Of a DNA stretch of 32,001 bases, positions 17,216 through 25,857 are shown one piece after another (positions within the stretch are counted from its first letter, which is position 1; each line of letters begins with the position of its first letter). The notes below the pieces were generated by a model. That model saw nothing but the letters and a program-made list of their open reading frames with translations, searched no databases and was not told where the DNA came from. Made by a program: the position numbers and the translations under genes. The stretch is taken from NCBI GenBank assembly GCA_003644385.1, contig QNCD01000008.1, positions 1-32,001 of the forward strand, written 5' to 3'. Origin of the DNA: Candidatus Omnitrophota bacterium. GTDB lineage: Bacteria; Omnitrophota; Gorgyraeia; Gygaellales; Profunditerraquicolaceae.

Positions 17216-18322
17216 ATGGTGATAAAAGTCTGGGATTACCTTAAGGAATATAGAGGTGAGCGAAAAGAGATATTCTCGGCTGTTAAAAAGGTTTTAGAAT
17301 CGGGTTGGCTGATACTCGGGGAAAATGTCAGAAAATTCGAAGAAGAATTTGCGTGCTACTGCGGTGTAAAATTTGGGGTCGGAGTTAACAGCGGTACGGA
17401 TGCGCTTTTTCTGGGGCTTAAGGCATTAGGTATCGATAGGAACGATGAGGTAATTACTGTATCCAATACTGCTGTTCCTACAATTGCCGCGATTGTTTCC
17501 TGTCAGGCTAAGCCGCGTTTTGTAGATATTGATCCAGGAACTTATCTTATGGATACCTCTAAAATAGAGAAAGCGATTACTAAAAGAACAAAGTGCATAC
17601 TTGCGGTGCATCTTTATGGCCAGTGTGTTAATATGCAAGAGGTGAATAAAATAGCGAAAAAACACGGTTTAAAGGTACTGGAGGACTGCGCTCAAAGTCA
17701 CGGCGCTACTTTTAAAGACAGAAAAGCCGGCTCCATGTCTGATGTCTCCGCCTTCTCTTTTTATCCCACGAAGGTGCTCGGCGGCTTCGGAGACGGCGGT
17801 ATGGTAATGACTAATAATAAATACATTTATGAAAAATTGCGTAGACTTCGTTTTTACGGAATGGAAAAAATATACTATTCATTCGAGCATGGTTATAATT
17901 CTCGGCTGGATGAGATGCATGCTGCGATTCTACTTAACAAATTAAAACACTTGGAAAAATATATAAAGGCAAGGATAGCGTTGGCTCATAGATACAATGA
18001 TTATTTAGCTGATAGCGGACTGATTTTACCTGAGGTAGCTTGTGGTAACAGGCATGTTTATTATTTGTATGTTTGCAGGCATAAAAGAAGGGATTATATA
18101 ATTTCCGAACTTAAAAAAAGAAATATTTTTGTTAATGTTAGTTATCCCTGGCCAATTCACATAATGAGAGCCTACCGCTATTTGGGTTATCGCAAGGGGA
18201 GTCTGCCGCATAGCGAAAAGGCAGCGACAGAGATATTTTCATTACCGATGTACCCTTCGCTATCTAACCAAGAGCAAATGCGGGTAAGCCAGGCATTGAA
18301 GGCAATATTAAAAAAAATCTAA
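17216..18322 (+). CDS. DegT/DnrJ/EryC1 PLP-dependent sugar aminotransferase
   Basis: This is a 368-residue fold-type I aminotransferase of the DegT family, full length. GVNSGTDALFLGLKAL binds the cofactor phosphate. LEDCAQSHGA at 155-164 has Asp157, Gln160 and His162 around the ring. SFYPTKVLGGFGDGG places the PLP-linking Lys186. The C-terminus contains NSRLDEMHAAIL, as in FdtB/QdtB/DesV-type enzymes. It would aminate a keto sugar nucleotide at C3 or C4. Upstream FdtA-like and EvaA-like genes make a 3-keto or diketo substrate likely. A 4-keto product of the LegB-like enzyme is an alternative. GGGAGG at 17203-17208 precedes the ATG by 7 bases. No cognate N-acyl- or N-methyltransferase adjoins it. 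Confidence 0.9.
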   Translation: MVIKVWDYLKEYRGERKEIFSAVKKVLESGWLILGENVRKFEEEFACYCGVKFGVGVNSGTDALFLGLKALGIDRNDEVITVSNTAVPTIAAIVSCQAKPRFVDIDPGTYLMDTSKIEKAITKRTKCILAVHLYGQCVNMQEVNKIAKKHGLKVLEDCAQSHGATFKDRKAGSMSDVSAFSFYPTKVLGGFGDGGMVMTNNKYIYEKLRRLRFYGMEKIYYSFEHGYNSRLDEMHAAILLNKLKHLEKYIKARIALAHRYNDYLADSGLILPEVACGNRHVYYLYVCRHKRRDYIISELKKRNIFVNVSYPWPIHIMRAYRYLGYRKGSLPHSEKAATEIFSLPMYPSLSNQEQMRVSQALKAILKKI

Positions 18323-18381
18323 AGAGGTCTGAACTAGAGGTTGATTAATTTTTTTTGTGTCTAACCAACAGTTTAAAGCTT

Positions 18382-19842
18382 ATGCGGTTTAAAAAAGTTT
18401 TATTAGTAAATCCTTTTTATTCTTCTAAATTCTACCCAATTCCGGTTTTACCGGCCGGCCTGGGATATTTGGCTGAATGTTTGAAATCAGCCTTTATTGA
18501 TTACGACATAATCGATATGGCATTAGGGTATGATTTAGCCGATTTAAAAAGGAAAATTAAGTCATATTCGCCTGATTTAATCGGTTTCAGCATAATGACC
18601 TATCGCTATATGAATACCTATGAGGTTATCGCGGAGGTAAAAAAAGAATTTCCGCAAATTAAAATTGTCTGCGGAGGTCCGCATATATCGAATTTAAAGA
18701 ATAAGATTTTTGAAGAGTGCCCTGATATAGATTACGGCGTAACTTTTGAAGGAGAAGAAACTTTAATAGAATTGGCAAGCGGTAATCAATTGGAAAGTAT
18801 TAAAGGCTTAATATACAAAAAGGGCGACAAAGTGGTGTATAACGGAGACAGGGATTTTATCGTGGATTTAGACCGGATTCCCTTTCCCAGATACGAAAAA
18901 TTCGAAATCGATAAATACAAGTACGGTATTAGCATGGTCACTTCGCGCGGATGCCCTTTTTCTTGTATTTATTGCTCTTGCCACCTGCTGGGTAAGAAAA
19001 TAAGATTCCGCAGCCCTGGAAATGTCGCAGAGGAATTTGAGTATTGGTATGGAAGGGGATTCAGAGAATTCGGTTTACAGGAAGATAATCCTACCTTTAA
19101 TAAAGAGAGGATGTACCGGCTTTGTGATGAGATAGAGAAAAAAGGGCTAAAAGGTATTATGATTATGTGCGGTAACGGCGTAAGGGCGGATAGAATTGAT
19201 AAAGAACTGCTTATCCGTATGAAACAGGCCGGATTCAAGAGGCTTGCTTTTGGGGTAGAGGCGGGAAACAACGCCATATTGAAGAATATTAAAAAGAATT
19301 TAAAAATAGAAACAATTGAAAATGCTATCAGCACTGCCTGTGACTTGGGATTTTACGTAAGTCTCTTTTTTTTGGTTGGTTCTCCGGGAGAGAGGGTAAA
19401 GGACGTGAGGGATTCCATAGCTTTGGCTCTTAAATACCCTGTTTCAGATGTTAAATTTAATAACTTAGTGCCTATTCCGGGTACTGAACTGTACAGATGG
19501 GTTAAAGAAAATAATTACCTTTTGATGGAGGAGGACGAATATTTGAATATGGACCCACCGGCACAATTAAGTAACCGAGTAGTATTTCAGACTCCGGAGT
19601 TTACTGCTTCTGAGAGGTTAAAGATGTTGAAAGAGACTAAAAATGTAGAACGCAGGGTGAAAAGGCGTGTTATAGAAAGAAAGTTGCCGTTCTGTCTCGG
19701 CCTGAATAAAGCAATTGCACGTTTATACACTACTGATTTTATAAGGGGTCTTGAAAGTGTATTGTTTTCTTCCCAGGGAGCAAGGGAGAGTATTGGCAAA
19801 ATCAGAATGCGCGTAAGAAAATACATTTATGAAAGATCATAG
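18382..19842 (+). CDS. B12-binding-domain radical SAM protein (second of two)
   Basis: This protein is 486 residues from the ATG at 18382. The N-terminal B12-binding-like domain reads KKVLLVNPFYSS, LPAGLGYLAE, LIGFSIMTY, VCGGPH and EGEET, without a clear DxHxxG motif. The radical SAM core has TSRGCPFSCIYCSC with cluster cysteines at 191, 195 and 198, then RFRSP, LQEDNPTF, FGVEAGN and the FLVGSPGE block. It shares the architecture of the protein at 7272 but clearly differs in sequence. It sits just after the deoxysugar cassette, so an action on that sugar or its lipid carrier is possible but unproven. The frame is open upstream to a TTG at 18355, but the ATG gives the family N-terminus. The preceding 59 bases are the longest non-coding gap between intact genes and hold no recognisable promoter. 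Confidence 0.85.
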   Translation: MRFKKVLLVNPFYSSKFYPIPVLPAGLGYLAECLKSAFIDYDIIDMALGYDLADLKRKIKSYSPDLIGFSIMTYRYMNTYEVIAEVKKEFPQIKIVCGGPHISNLKNKIFEECPDIDYGVTFEGEETLIELASGNQLESIKGLIYKKGDKVVYNGDRDFIVDLDRIPFPRYEKFEIDKYKYGISMVTSRGCPFSCIYCSCHLLGKKIRFRSPGNVAEEFEYWYGRGFREFGLQEDNPTFNKERMYRLCDEIEKKGLKGIMIMCGNGVRADRIDKELLIRMKQAGFKRLAFGVEAGNNAILKNIKKNLKIETIENAISTACDLGFYVSLFFLVGSPGERVKDVRDSIALALKYPVSDVKFNNLVPIPGTELYRWVKENNYLLMEEDEYLNMDPPAQLSNRVVFQTPEFTASERLKMLKETKNVERRVKRRVIERKLPFCLGLNKAIARLYTTDFIRGLESVLFSSQGARESIGKIRMRVRKYIYERS

Positions 19843-21088
19843 AGTGTTATATATTACTTATGACGGAATACTTGAGCCAATAGCTCAGTCTCAGGCGCTT
19901 AACTATATAAAAGGGATAGGTAGGGAAGGTTTCAAATTTTATTTGATGTCCTTTGAGAAAAAGGCCTATATTAATGAGTTAGACTACTTAAGCGAAGTAA
20001 AAAGCGACCTTGACCATAATAATATAAGCTGGATACGCCTGAAATACCATCGCTGGCCTAAAATATTCTCTACTTTTTTCGATATTCTGGCGGGTATTTT
20101 TGTTTCGTTATTTATCTGCCTTAAATACAAAATCAGGGTTATCCACGCTAGGGCAGAAGTTGCCGCCTTCATTGCTTATGTTGTTTCCAGGCTCCTCGGC
20201 ACCAGGTTTATATATGACAGAAGAGGAGTGATGGCACACGATTACATCGCAGGAGGCATGTGGACGAAGACCAGCCCGGTTACAAAAATACTATTCAAGA
20301 TAGTTGACAGTCTGGATAAGAAATTCCTGTTTAAATCGGATTTTACGGTTGTTTTAACGCAAAGGATCGCCGCGTTCTTAAAAGAAGATTTATTGCTGCG
20401 GAAGCGGGAAATAAATTTAAAAGTTATTCCCTGCTGCGTAGACCTGCAAAGATTCAAACCTAAACAAAGTAATAATCCTTCTGTAAGGGCTTCAGTATCA
20501 AACAAAGAGTTCGTGCTTATTTATACAGGCTCTATCGGCACCTGGTATTTATTAGAGGAAATGGTTGATTTTTTTAATGAGCTTAAAAAGGTCAGAATGA
20601 ATGCCCGTCTGTTAATTGTAACGCATTCAGAGCGAGATTTAGTAGAAGAAACTCTTAAGTTGAAAAGGATGGACAACGAGAGTTTTGCAATTGACCTTAA
20701 ACGTTATCAAGAGATGCCGGGCTGCTTAAATTCGGCTGACGCGGCGATTATGTTTATCAAGCCGGTATTTTCTAAAATTGCCTCCTGCCCGACAAAGTTT
20801 GGCGAATATTTAGCGTGCGGCTTGCCGGTTATAGTCAATACAGGAATAGGCGATACGCGCGAATTGATCGAAAAATACAGAATCGGCAGCGTTGTAGATA
20901 ACTTTTCGGCCGCCAGTTATAAAAAGGCGGTTAATGAGCTATTGTTTTTAGTTGATAACGATAAAGGCTTAAGAGAAAGATGCAGGGAGGTTGCGGGAAA
21001 AAACCTGTCATTAGAGTACGGAATGCAGTCCTACCTGGATATTTATAAAAAATTGTTCGATAACAGCAGAGGTTTTGGCCGTGGATAA
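19829..21088 (+). CDS. GT4-type glycosyltransferase
   Basis: This is a 419-residue GT-B fold glycosyltransferase. The N-terminal domain starts RVLYITYDGILEPIAQSQ and includes a hydrophobic membrane-associating stretch near residues 80-100 (ILAGIFVSLFICL), as in many GT4 enzymes that act on lipid-linked acceptors. The C-terminal donor domain begins around FVLIYTGSIGTWY, with the CPTKFGEYLACGLPVIVN block containing the family's conserved Glu. Donor and acceptor are unknown. It overlaps the radical SAM gene by 14 bases and the following methyltransferase by 8 bases, so these genes are probably translated as a unit. Confidence 0.85.
   Translation: MKDHRVLYITYDGILEPIAQSQALNYIKGIGREGFKFYLMSFEKKAYINELDYLSEVKSDLDHNNISWIRLKYHRWPKIFSTFFDILAGIFVSLFICLKYKIRVIHARAEVAAFIAYVVSRLLGTRFIYDRRGVMAHDYIAGGMWTKTSPVTKILFKIVDSLDKKFLFKSDFTVVLTQRIAAFLKEDLLLRKREINLKVIPCCVDLQRFKPKQSNNPSVRASVSNKEFVLIYTGSIGTWYLLEEMVDFFNELKKVRMNARLLIVTHSERDLVEETLKLKRMDNESFAIDLKRYQEMPGCLNSADAAIMFIKPVFSKIASCPTKFGEYLACGLPVIVNTGIGDTRELIEKYRIGSVVDNFSAASYKKAVNELLFLVDNDKGLRERCREVAGKNLSLEYGMQSYLDIYKKLFDNSRGFGRG
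21068..21072 (+). promoter_or_regulatory. Ribosome-binding site choosing the GTG start at 21081
   Basis: AGAGG lies 8 bases before the GTG at 21081 but only 2 bases before an alternative TTG at 21075. Normal spacing therefore favours the GTG. Confidence 0.5.
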
Positions 21089-22154
21089 GGATTTTTTGCA
21101 ATTTTTGTTTTGTCCTGAGTGCCGCAAAGCCTTGGAGCTTGAGGTCTTTCAGGAGAAAAACGGGCGCGTCCAAGAGGGGTTACTTTATTGTTCTTGCGGG
21201 GCTTTATTTCCTATCACCGGTTCCATACCGAGAATAGTCAAGGACAACTTGAAGTTATATAAAGAATTTTGGCAGAAGTACAAAGGTAAGATAAAAAAGC
21301 CTGCTTTGTCCTTCAAAGAAGAGGAAGTCTCCAGAGAAACAAAATTAAAGAAGAGAACCCAATCAAGTTTCGGCTACCAGTGGCGTACTTTTTATGAAAT
21401 GAGTTGTGACTTCAAGGAGAATTTTTTAAACTATATATATCCGATTGAGCCGGAGTTTTTTAAAGGAAAGATAGGACTCGATGCCGGATGTGGCTTTGGT
21501 AGGCATATTTATAATGCCGCTAAGTTCGGGGCGAAGATGGTTGGCATAGATTACAGTAGAGCAATAGAGTCTTCTTATCAAAATACGGCCACCCTGAAAG
21601 ATGTTCATCTTATTCAGGGTGATATATATCAGCCTCCTTTTGCCAAGGAGAGTTTTGATTTTGTCTACTCTATCGGTGTATTACATCATCTGCCCCAGCC
21701 GGAAATGGGATTTCGCTCTCTGGTTGAATACGTAAAGCCCAAAGGCTCGATTTTTATCTGGGTCTATAGTGACCAAAGGAAATTTACCCTGCGTTTAGTA
21801 GAGATGACAAGAAAAGTCACGACGCGCCTGCCATTGGGTATATTAAAAGTGATTTGTTATATCGCGGCCTTCTTGGATTATTATTTTTTTATCCGGCCGC
21901 TGGCCTTTCTTAAAAAATCAAAGCTGTTGAAAAAAACAGGTCTGGAAAAGTTAATTTTTCCCCGGATCTGGCTTTATAGTAAGTATCCTTTTCAGGTTAA
22001 TTTTGCCGACTGGTTTGACCGCCTTTCTGCTCCGATACGCTTTTATTATAATGAAAAAGAAATAAGCGAATGGTTTACACAGGCAGGCTTAAAAAATATC
22101 AAAGTTTCTTCTACCGATTACTACGGAATTAGAGCGTATGGCGAAAAAGCGTGA
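21081..22154 (+). CDS. SAM-dependent methyltransferase with N-terminal Trm112-like zinc ribbon
   Basis: The protein has 357 residues from the GTG. Residues 1-50 form a small Trm112p/zinc-ribbon-like domain: FCPECR (Cys11, Cys14) and YCSCGALFPI (Cys37, Cys39), then GSIPRIV. A class I methyltransferase follows with motif I LDAGCGFGRH at 133-142, GIDYS as the acidic loop, QGDIYQPPF and the VLHHLP post-motif block. About 120 residues containing two hydrophobic segments close the protein, suggesting contact with the membrane. It probably methylates a sugar of the lipid-linked glycan. A second, decayed gene of the same architecture lies at 28900-29940. The 3' end overlaps the next gene by 17 bases. 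Confidence 0.88.
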   Translation: MDKDFLQFLFCPECRKALELEVFQEKNGRVQEGLLYCSCGALFPITGSIPRIVKDNLKLYKEFWQKYKGKIKKPALSFKEEEVSRETKLKKRTQSSFGYQWRTFYEMSCDFKENFLNYIYPIEPEFFKGKIGLDAGCGFGRHIYNAAKFGAKMVGIDYSRAIESSYQNTATLKDVHLIQGDIYQPPFAKESFDFVYSIGVLHHLPQPEMGFRSLVEYVKPKGSIFIWVYSDQRKFTLRLVEMTRKVTTRLPLGILKVICYIAAFLDYYFFIRPLAFLKKSKLLKKTGLEKLIFPRIWLYSKYPFQVNFADWFDRLSAPIRFYYNEKEISEWFTQAGLKNIKVSSTDYYGIRAYGEKA

Positions 22155-23253
22155 ATTAAAAGTTATTTTTATAACGCCCGTGCCTCTTGAAGGCGCAGGC
22201 TGCCGATTTAGGATACTGCAGTACCTGCCTTTTTTAAAAGAACACGGGGTCAGGGCTATTGTCCGCCCATTTTTCTTCAGCCGTTTTTTCGCCGTGGTTT
22301 ATAAGAAAGGCCACTTCCCCCAGAAGGCTTTTTATTTTTTTATCGCTACTTTAGGAAGGCTTTGCGATTTAGTACGGGCCTGTTTTTGCGATATGATTTT
22401 TATTTATCGCGAAGCTTATCCGATAGGCCCTGCTGGTTTTGAATCTTTAATCCATCTCCTGGGGAAACCGATAGTCTACGATTTTGACGATGCCATTTTT
22501 ATATCTAACTCCAGTAAAGCGAATAAATTCGTAAATTTTTTTCGCATCAATAACAATGCGGAAAAGATAATAAAGATAAGCGACTTTATTATTGTCGGAA
22601 ATAATTACCTTAAAGATTTTGCTCTGCAGTTTAATGATAAAGTGGCGGTCATACCTACTGTTGTTGATACCAACAGTTATACGCCAAGATTAAAAAAGCA
22701 AAATAACAGGGTTACCATTGGCTGGATGGGCACATTTACTACCCAGCAATACCTCTTACCTTTGGCGAGGGTAATCAAACGATTAAATGATAAATATAAA
22801 GATAAAATTCAGTTTAAATTTATTGCTAGCGGAGAAAACCTGCGCCTGGAGGGTGTAACCTGGAAGGAGTGGTCTCTTGAGCAGGAAAAGCAGGAGCTGG
22901 GTTCTTTTGATATAGGCCTGATGCCCTTACCTGATAATGCCTGGGCAAGAGGTAAATGCGGGTTCAAGGCTATTCTCTATATGAGTATTGGAATACCTTG
23001 TGTTTGTTCTCCGGTAGGATCAAATAAAGAAATAATCAATGACGGCGTAAACGGTTTTTTAGCTGATAGCGAAGAGGAATGGATAGAAAAAATTTCACTG
23101 CTTATTGATAGCGAAGAAGTTAGGGAGAAAATCGGTGCCCGGGCCAGGGATACCGTAGAGCGGCTTTTTTCTTTAGAAGGCAATGCTCCTAAATTTTTAG
23201 ATGTTATCCGGAAAGCTTACGAGCAGAGGTTTAGCAAAAGGTCCATAAAATAA
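22138..23253 (+). CDS. GT4-type glycosyltransferase
   Basis: This is a 371-residue GT-B glycosyltransferase. The N-terminal half contains KVIFITPVPLEGAGCRFR and YDFDDAIF, an acidic motif of one GT4 subgroup that often starts with the same 'GxxxRF' turn. The C-terminal half has GWMGTFTTQQYL, DIGLMPLPDNAWARGKCGFK and GIPCVCSPVGSNKEII, with a lysine after the glycine-rich turn instead of the more common ExxxxxxxE pair. Such enzymes commonly act in exopolysaccharide assembly. Donor and acceptor cannot be told. It begins within the last codons of the methyltransferase gene and ends 2 bases before the amidotransferase gene. Confidence 0.83.
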   Translation: MAKKRELKVIFITPVPLEGAGCRFRILQYLPFLKEHGVRAIVRPFFFSRFFAVVYKKGHFPQKAFYFFIATLGRLCDLVRACFCDMIFIYREAYPIGPAGFESLIHLLGKPIVYDFDDAIFISNSSKANKFVNFFRINNNAEKIIKISDFIIVGNNYLKDFALQFNDKVAVIPTVVDTNSYTPRLKKQNNRVTIGWMGTFTTQQYLLPLARVIKRLNDKYKDKIQFKFIASGENLRLEGVTWKEWSLEQEKQELGSFDIGLMPLPDNAWARGKCGFKAILYMSIGIPCVCSPVGSNKEIINDGVNGFLADSEEEWIEKISLLIDSEEVREKIGARARDTVERLFSLEGNAPKFLDVIRKAYEQRFSKRSIK

Positions 23254-23255
23254 TT

Positions 23256-25148
23256 ATGTGCGGTATTTGCGGTATTATTGATTTTAACAGAAAAAGCACG
23301 GTTGATGCAGGCCGTATCCGTTCTATGTGCGATGAAATGAAGCATCGCGGCCCTGACGGTGAAGGAATATACGTAGAAAACAGCGATGTATCAGTGGGGT
23401 TAGGCCACAGGAGGCTTAGTATCATTGATTTGACTAAGGCCGCATCGCAGCCTATGTCAAATGAGGACTCAACGCTATGGTTTGTTTTTAACGGTGAAAT
23501 ATACAATTATAGAGAATTAAGGCAAGAATTGATAGGTAAAGGGCATAAATTTAAATCCGCATCCGATTCGGAAACCTTAATTCATCTCTATGAAGAAATG
23601 GGCGAAGATTGCATAGAGTCTATACGCGGAATGTTTGCCTTTGCCATATGGGATGCTAAAAAACAAATTTTATTTTTAGCCCGGGACAGAATTGGCAAGA
23701 AACCTTTACTTTATTCATTTAATAACGGAGTATTTTGTTTTGCATCGGAATTCAGCGCACTTTTAAAAAGTGGACTGATAAAAAAAGATATTAATCTTAA
23801 CGCAATAAATTCATATCTATCCTATGGGTATATACCTGCGCCTTTTACAATTTATAGGAGTGTTTACAAACTTTTGCCTGCGCATACCCTTATTTTAAAA
23901 AAAAATCAGATTCAAACCCGAGAATTTTGGCAATTGAATTACGCTAAAAAGATTAATATTTCCGAAAAGGAAGCAGAAGTAGAAATCCTGCGCAGATTAA
24001 AAGAGGCAGTAGGGCTCAGATTATATAGCGACGTTGCCTTAGGGGCTTTTTTAAGCGGCGGTATCGATTCTAGTTCAGTTGTAGCGCTGATGAGCGAGCT
24101 ATCTTCAGAAAAAGTAAAAACTTTTTCTATCGGATTTGAAGAAAAGGAATACAGCGAGTTAAAATATGCAAAAAATATCGCACGCAAATTTAATACGGAG
24201 CACCACGAGTTTATTGTTAAACCTAAAGCACTGGAAGTCCTGCCGTTATTAGTGGAGCGTTATGGAGAGCCTTATGCGGATTCTTCATGCATTCCTACTT
24301 ATTATGTTGCCCAGCAGACAAAACGCTATGTAACCGTTGCCTTGAACGGAGACGGAGGAGATGAACTTTTTGCGGGGTATGAGCGGTATCAGGGGATGGT
24401 TGCCGCCCAGCTGTATAAAAGCCTGCCCAAGGTGATAAAAATGATAATATCGGGGTCTTGCCGTTGCCTACCTGATTCTATTAACCCTAAAAACAGGTTT
24501 AGGAATATTAAGAGATTTATGGAGGCGGCAGATCTTAAGACCCAATATAGGTATTTCCGCTGGATGGGAATATTCGATGATAGCTTAAAAAATTCCCTTT
24601 ATTCGGATAATTTCTCAAATAAATTAGATAAGCTCGGCCCTTACCAGTATCTCTTAGACTGCTTTGACAAAAACGAAAACTTGGATTTCCTTGACAAGTT
24701 ACTGTTGATCGATGCTACTACTGTTTTACCAAATGATTATTTGGTCAAAGTGGATATTGCCGGGATGTCTAATTCTCTTGAGGGGCGTTCCCCGTTTTTG
24801 GACCACAAATTTATGGAATTTGCCGCCAGCCTGCCTGCAGAATACAAATTAAGGAATTTCGTGAAGAAATACATTATGAAAAAAATAATCAGAAGATTCG
24901 TTCCTAAAGAAAATATTTTCCGCCGCAAGATGGGTTTTGCTGTGCCTATTGCGGCCTGGTTTAGGAACGAAATGAAAGAATTTCTCTGCGAGACAATTCT
25001 TTCTGAGCGCGCACTGGCAAGAGGATATTTTAAAAAAGAGGTTGTCTCTACCCTCGTAAAGCAACATCTGGAGCGTCAAAAAGACCATGCATTTCAATTG
25101 TGGGCGCTTTTAATGCTTGAATTATGGCACAAGAGATTTATTGATTAA
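23256..25148 (+). CDS. Asparagine synthase-like glutamine amidotransferase, XrtA-locus type
   Basis: This is a 630-residue two-domain enzyme. The N-terminal class II glutaminase starts MCGICG with nucleophile Cys2, and has RGPDGEG, GHRRLSIID and FNGEIYNY. The C-terminal ATP-pyrophosphatase domain has SGGIDSS at 267-273, SIGFEE, EPYADSS and LNGDGGDELFAGY, then KVDIAGM and the RSPFLDH block. All expected catalytic residues are present and the length is normal. AsnB homologues in exopolysaccharide loci, including XrtA-type loci, are thought to amidate a carboxyl group such as that of a uronic acid. No uronate-forming gene is visible in this window. It lies 2 bases after a GT4 gene, and an eroded gene follows. 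Confidence 0.9.
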   Translation: MCGICGIIDFNRKSTVDAGRIRSMCDEMKHRGPDGEGIYVENSDVSVGLGHRRLSIIDLTKAASQPMSNEDSTLWFVFNGEIYNYRELRQELIGKGHKFKSASDSETLIHLYEEMGEDCIESIRGMFAFAIWDAKKQILFLARDRIGKKPLLYSFNNGVFCFASEFSALLKSGLIKKDINLNAINSYLSYGYIPAPFTIYRSVYKLLPAHTLILKKNQIQTREFWQLNYAKKINISEKEAEVEILRRLKEAVGLRLYSDVALGAFLSGGIDSSSVVALMSELSSEKVKTFSIGFEEKEYSELKYAKNIARKFNTEHHEFIVKPKALEVLPLLVERYGEPYADSSCIPTYYVAQQTKRYVTVALNGDGGDELFAGYERYQGMVAAQLYKSLPKVIKMIISGSCRCLPDSINPKNRFRNIKRFMEAADLKTQYRYFRWMGIFDDSLKNSLYSDNFSNKLDKLGPYQYLLDCFDKNENLDFLDKLLLIDATTVLPNDYLVKVDIAGMSNSLEGRSPFLDHKFMEFAASLPAEYKLRNFVKKYIMKKIIRRFVPKENIFRRKMGFAVPIAAWFRNEMKEFLCETILSERALARGYFKKEVVSTLVKQHLERQKDHAFQLWALLMLELWHKRFID

Positions 25149-25178
25149 AAAAAAGCTTTAGTTTTTATTTTTTTCTGA

Positions 25179-25845
25179 TTGGTTTTTTTGGCTTTATTTA
25201 TAGCCCTCAATCTCAAGGTAAGTACAAAACAAGGCGTGAATTTTAAGGTAACTACGCATAAGATACCATTATACCTTAAGTTGTTAGATTTTTTCGACAG
25301 GCATTACAATTATATGGTTCTGGAGAGAAAGATTAATAAAGATGCCGCTTCTGATAGAAAAAAGATTGTGAATTTATTTAAATGGACATACAACAATATC
25401 AGAAAACAGCCCAAGGATTTGCCGGTTGTAGACGGAATACAATTGTGCGGGGTTATGGAGGCTGCGATCAGTCAGCAGACGTATTTACAACACTGAGTAG
25501 CTATGCGGGAAAGAAGCGCATTATATTTACCTCCCAGATAAAGATGGGGTTTCCCGGATAGTTCTTTCTTTTGCCTATTTAGATGGCAGGTGGCCAGTTT
25601 TTGATGTCTGAAGGGGCGTTTACTTCATAAGACAGGAAAACGGTAAGGGAACATCTGAATTAGCAGGCGTCGATGATTTGCTGGAGAGTAATTGGCGTCT
25701 CAGCAAGTCTTCTCTTGATAGCGATTTGAGTTTAGATTACAGTAAATATATCCCGGCCCTGAAGGAGGCTAAATTTTCAGAATGGTCTAAGCCAAATGTT
25801 CAAAATGTCTGGGGCCGCTTGATATTTGAAATAAAAAATAAATAA
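25179..25845 (+). pseudogene. Decayed transglutaminase-like protein gene
   Basis: No single frame is open across this stretch, but three frames together give one protein. Segment 1 (frame of 25179) has an N-terminal membrane helix, FLALFIALNL, then LDFFDRHYNYMVLERKI and FKWTYNNIRKQPKDLPVVDG. Near 25430-25445 the reading moves to another frame, giving IVRGYGGCDQSADVFTTLSS. Near 25506-25516 it moves again, giving KEAHYIYLPDKDGVSRIVLS, LDGRWPVFDV, an in-frame TGA at 25609-25611, RGVYF, and a clean run to TAA at 25843-25845. The 'GCDQSAD' and 'LDGRWPVFD' blocks look like the Cys and Asp regions of transglutaminase-like proteins. The expected His is not seen. With two frameshifts and a stop it should be inactive, unless these are assembly errors. 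Confidence 0.7.
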
Positions 25846-25857
25846 ACCATCAAAATT

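Noticed and set aside
18323-18381. Possible promoter in the 59-base gap before the second radical SAM gene
   Set aside because: A TTGATT is present, but no matching -10 box lies at a proper distance.
18969-19334. Minus-strand open frame of 121 codons within the second radical SAM gene
   Set aside because: It is low-complexity and hydrophobic, a reflection of the coding strand, without a ribosome-binding site or homology that I recognise.
25146-25175. A-run, AGCTTT and T-run after the asparagine synthase gene as an intrinsic terminator
   Set aside because: The symmetrical part has no loop and almost no G-C pairs, so a stable hairpin is unlikely; it may be partly the N-terminal coding end of the decayed gene.
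25609-25611. TGA within the transglutaminase-like gene as a recoded sense codon
   Set aside because: TGA ends several intact genes in overlaps here (3404-3406, 5966-5968, 7258-7260), and two frameshifts also break this gene.
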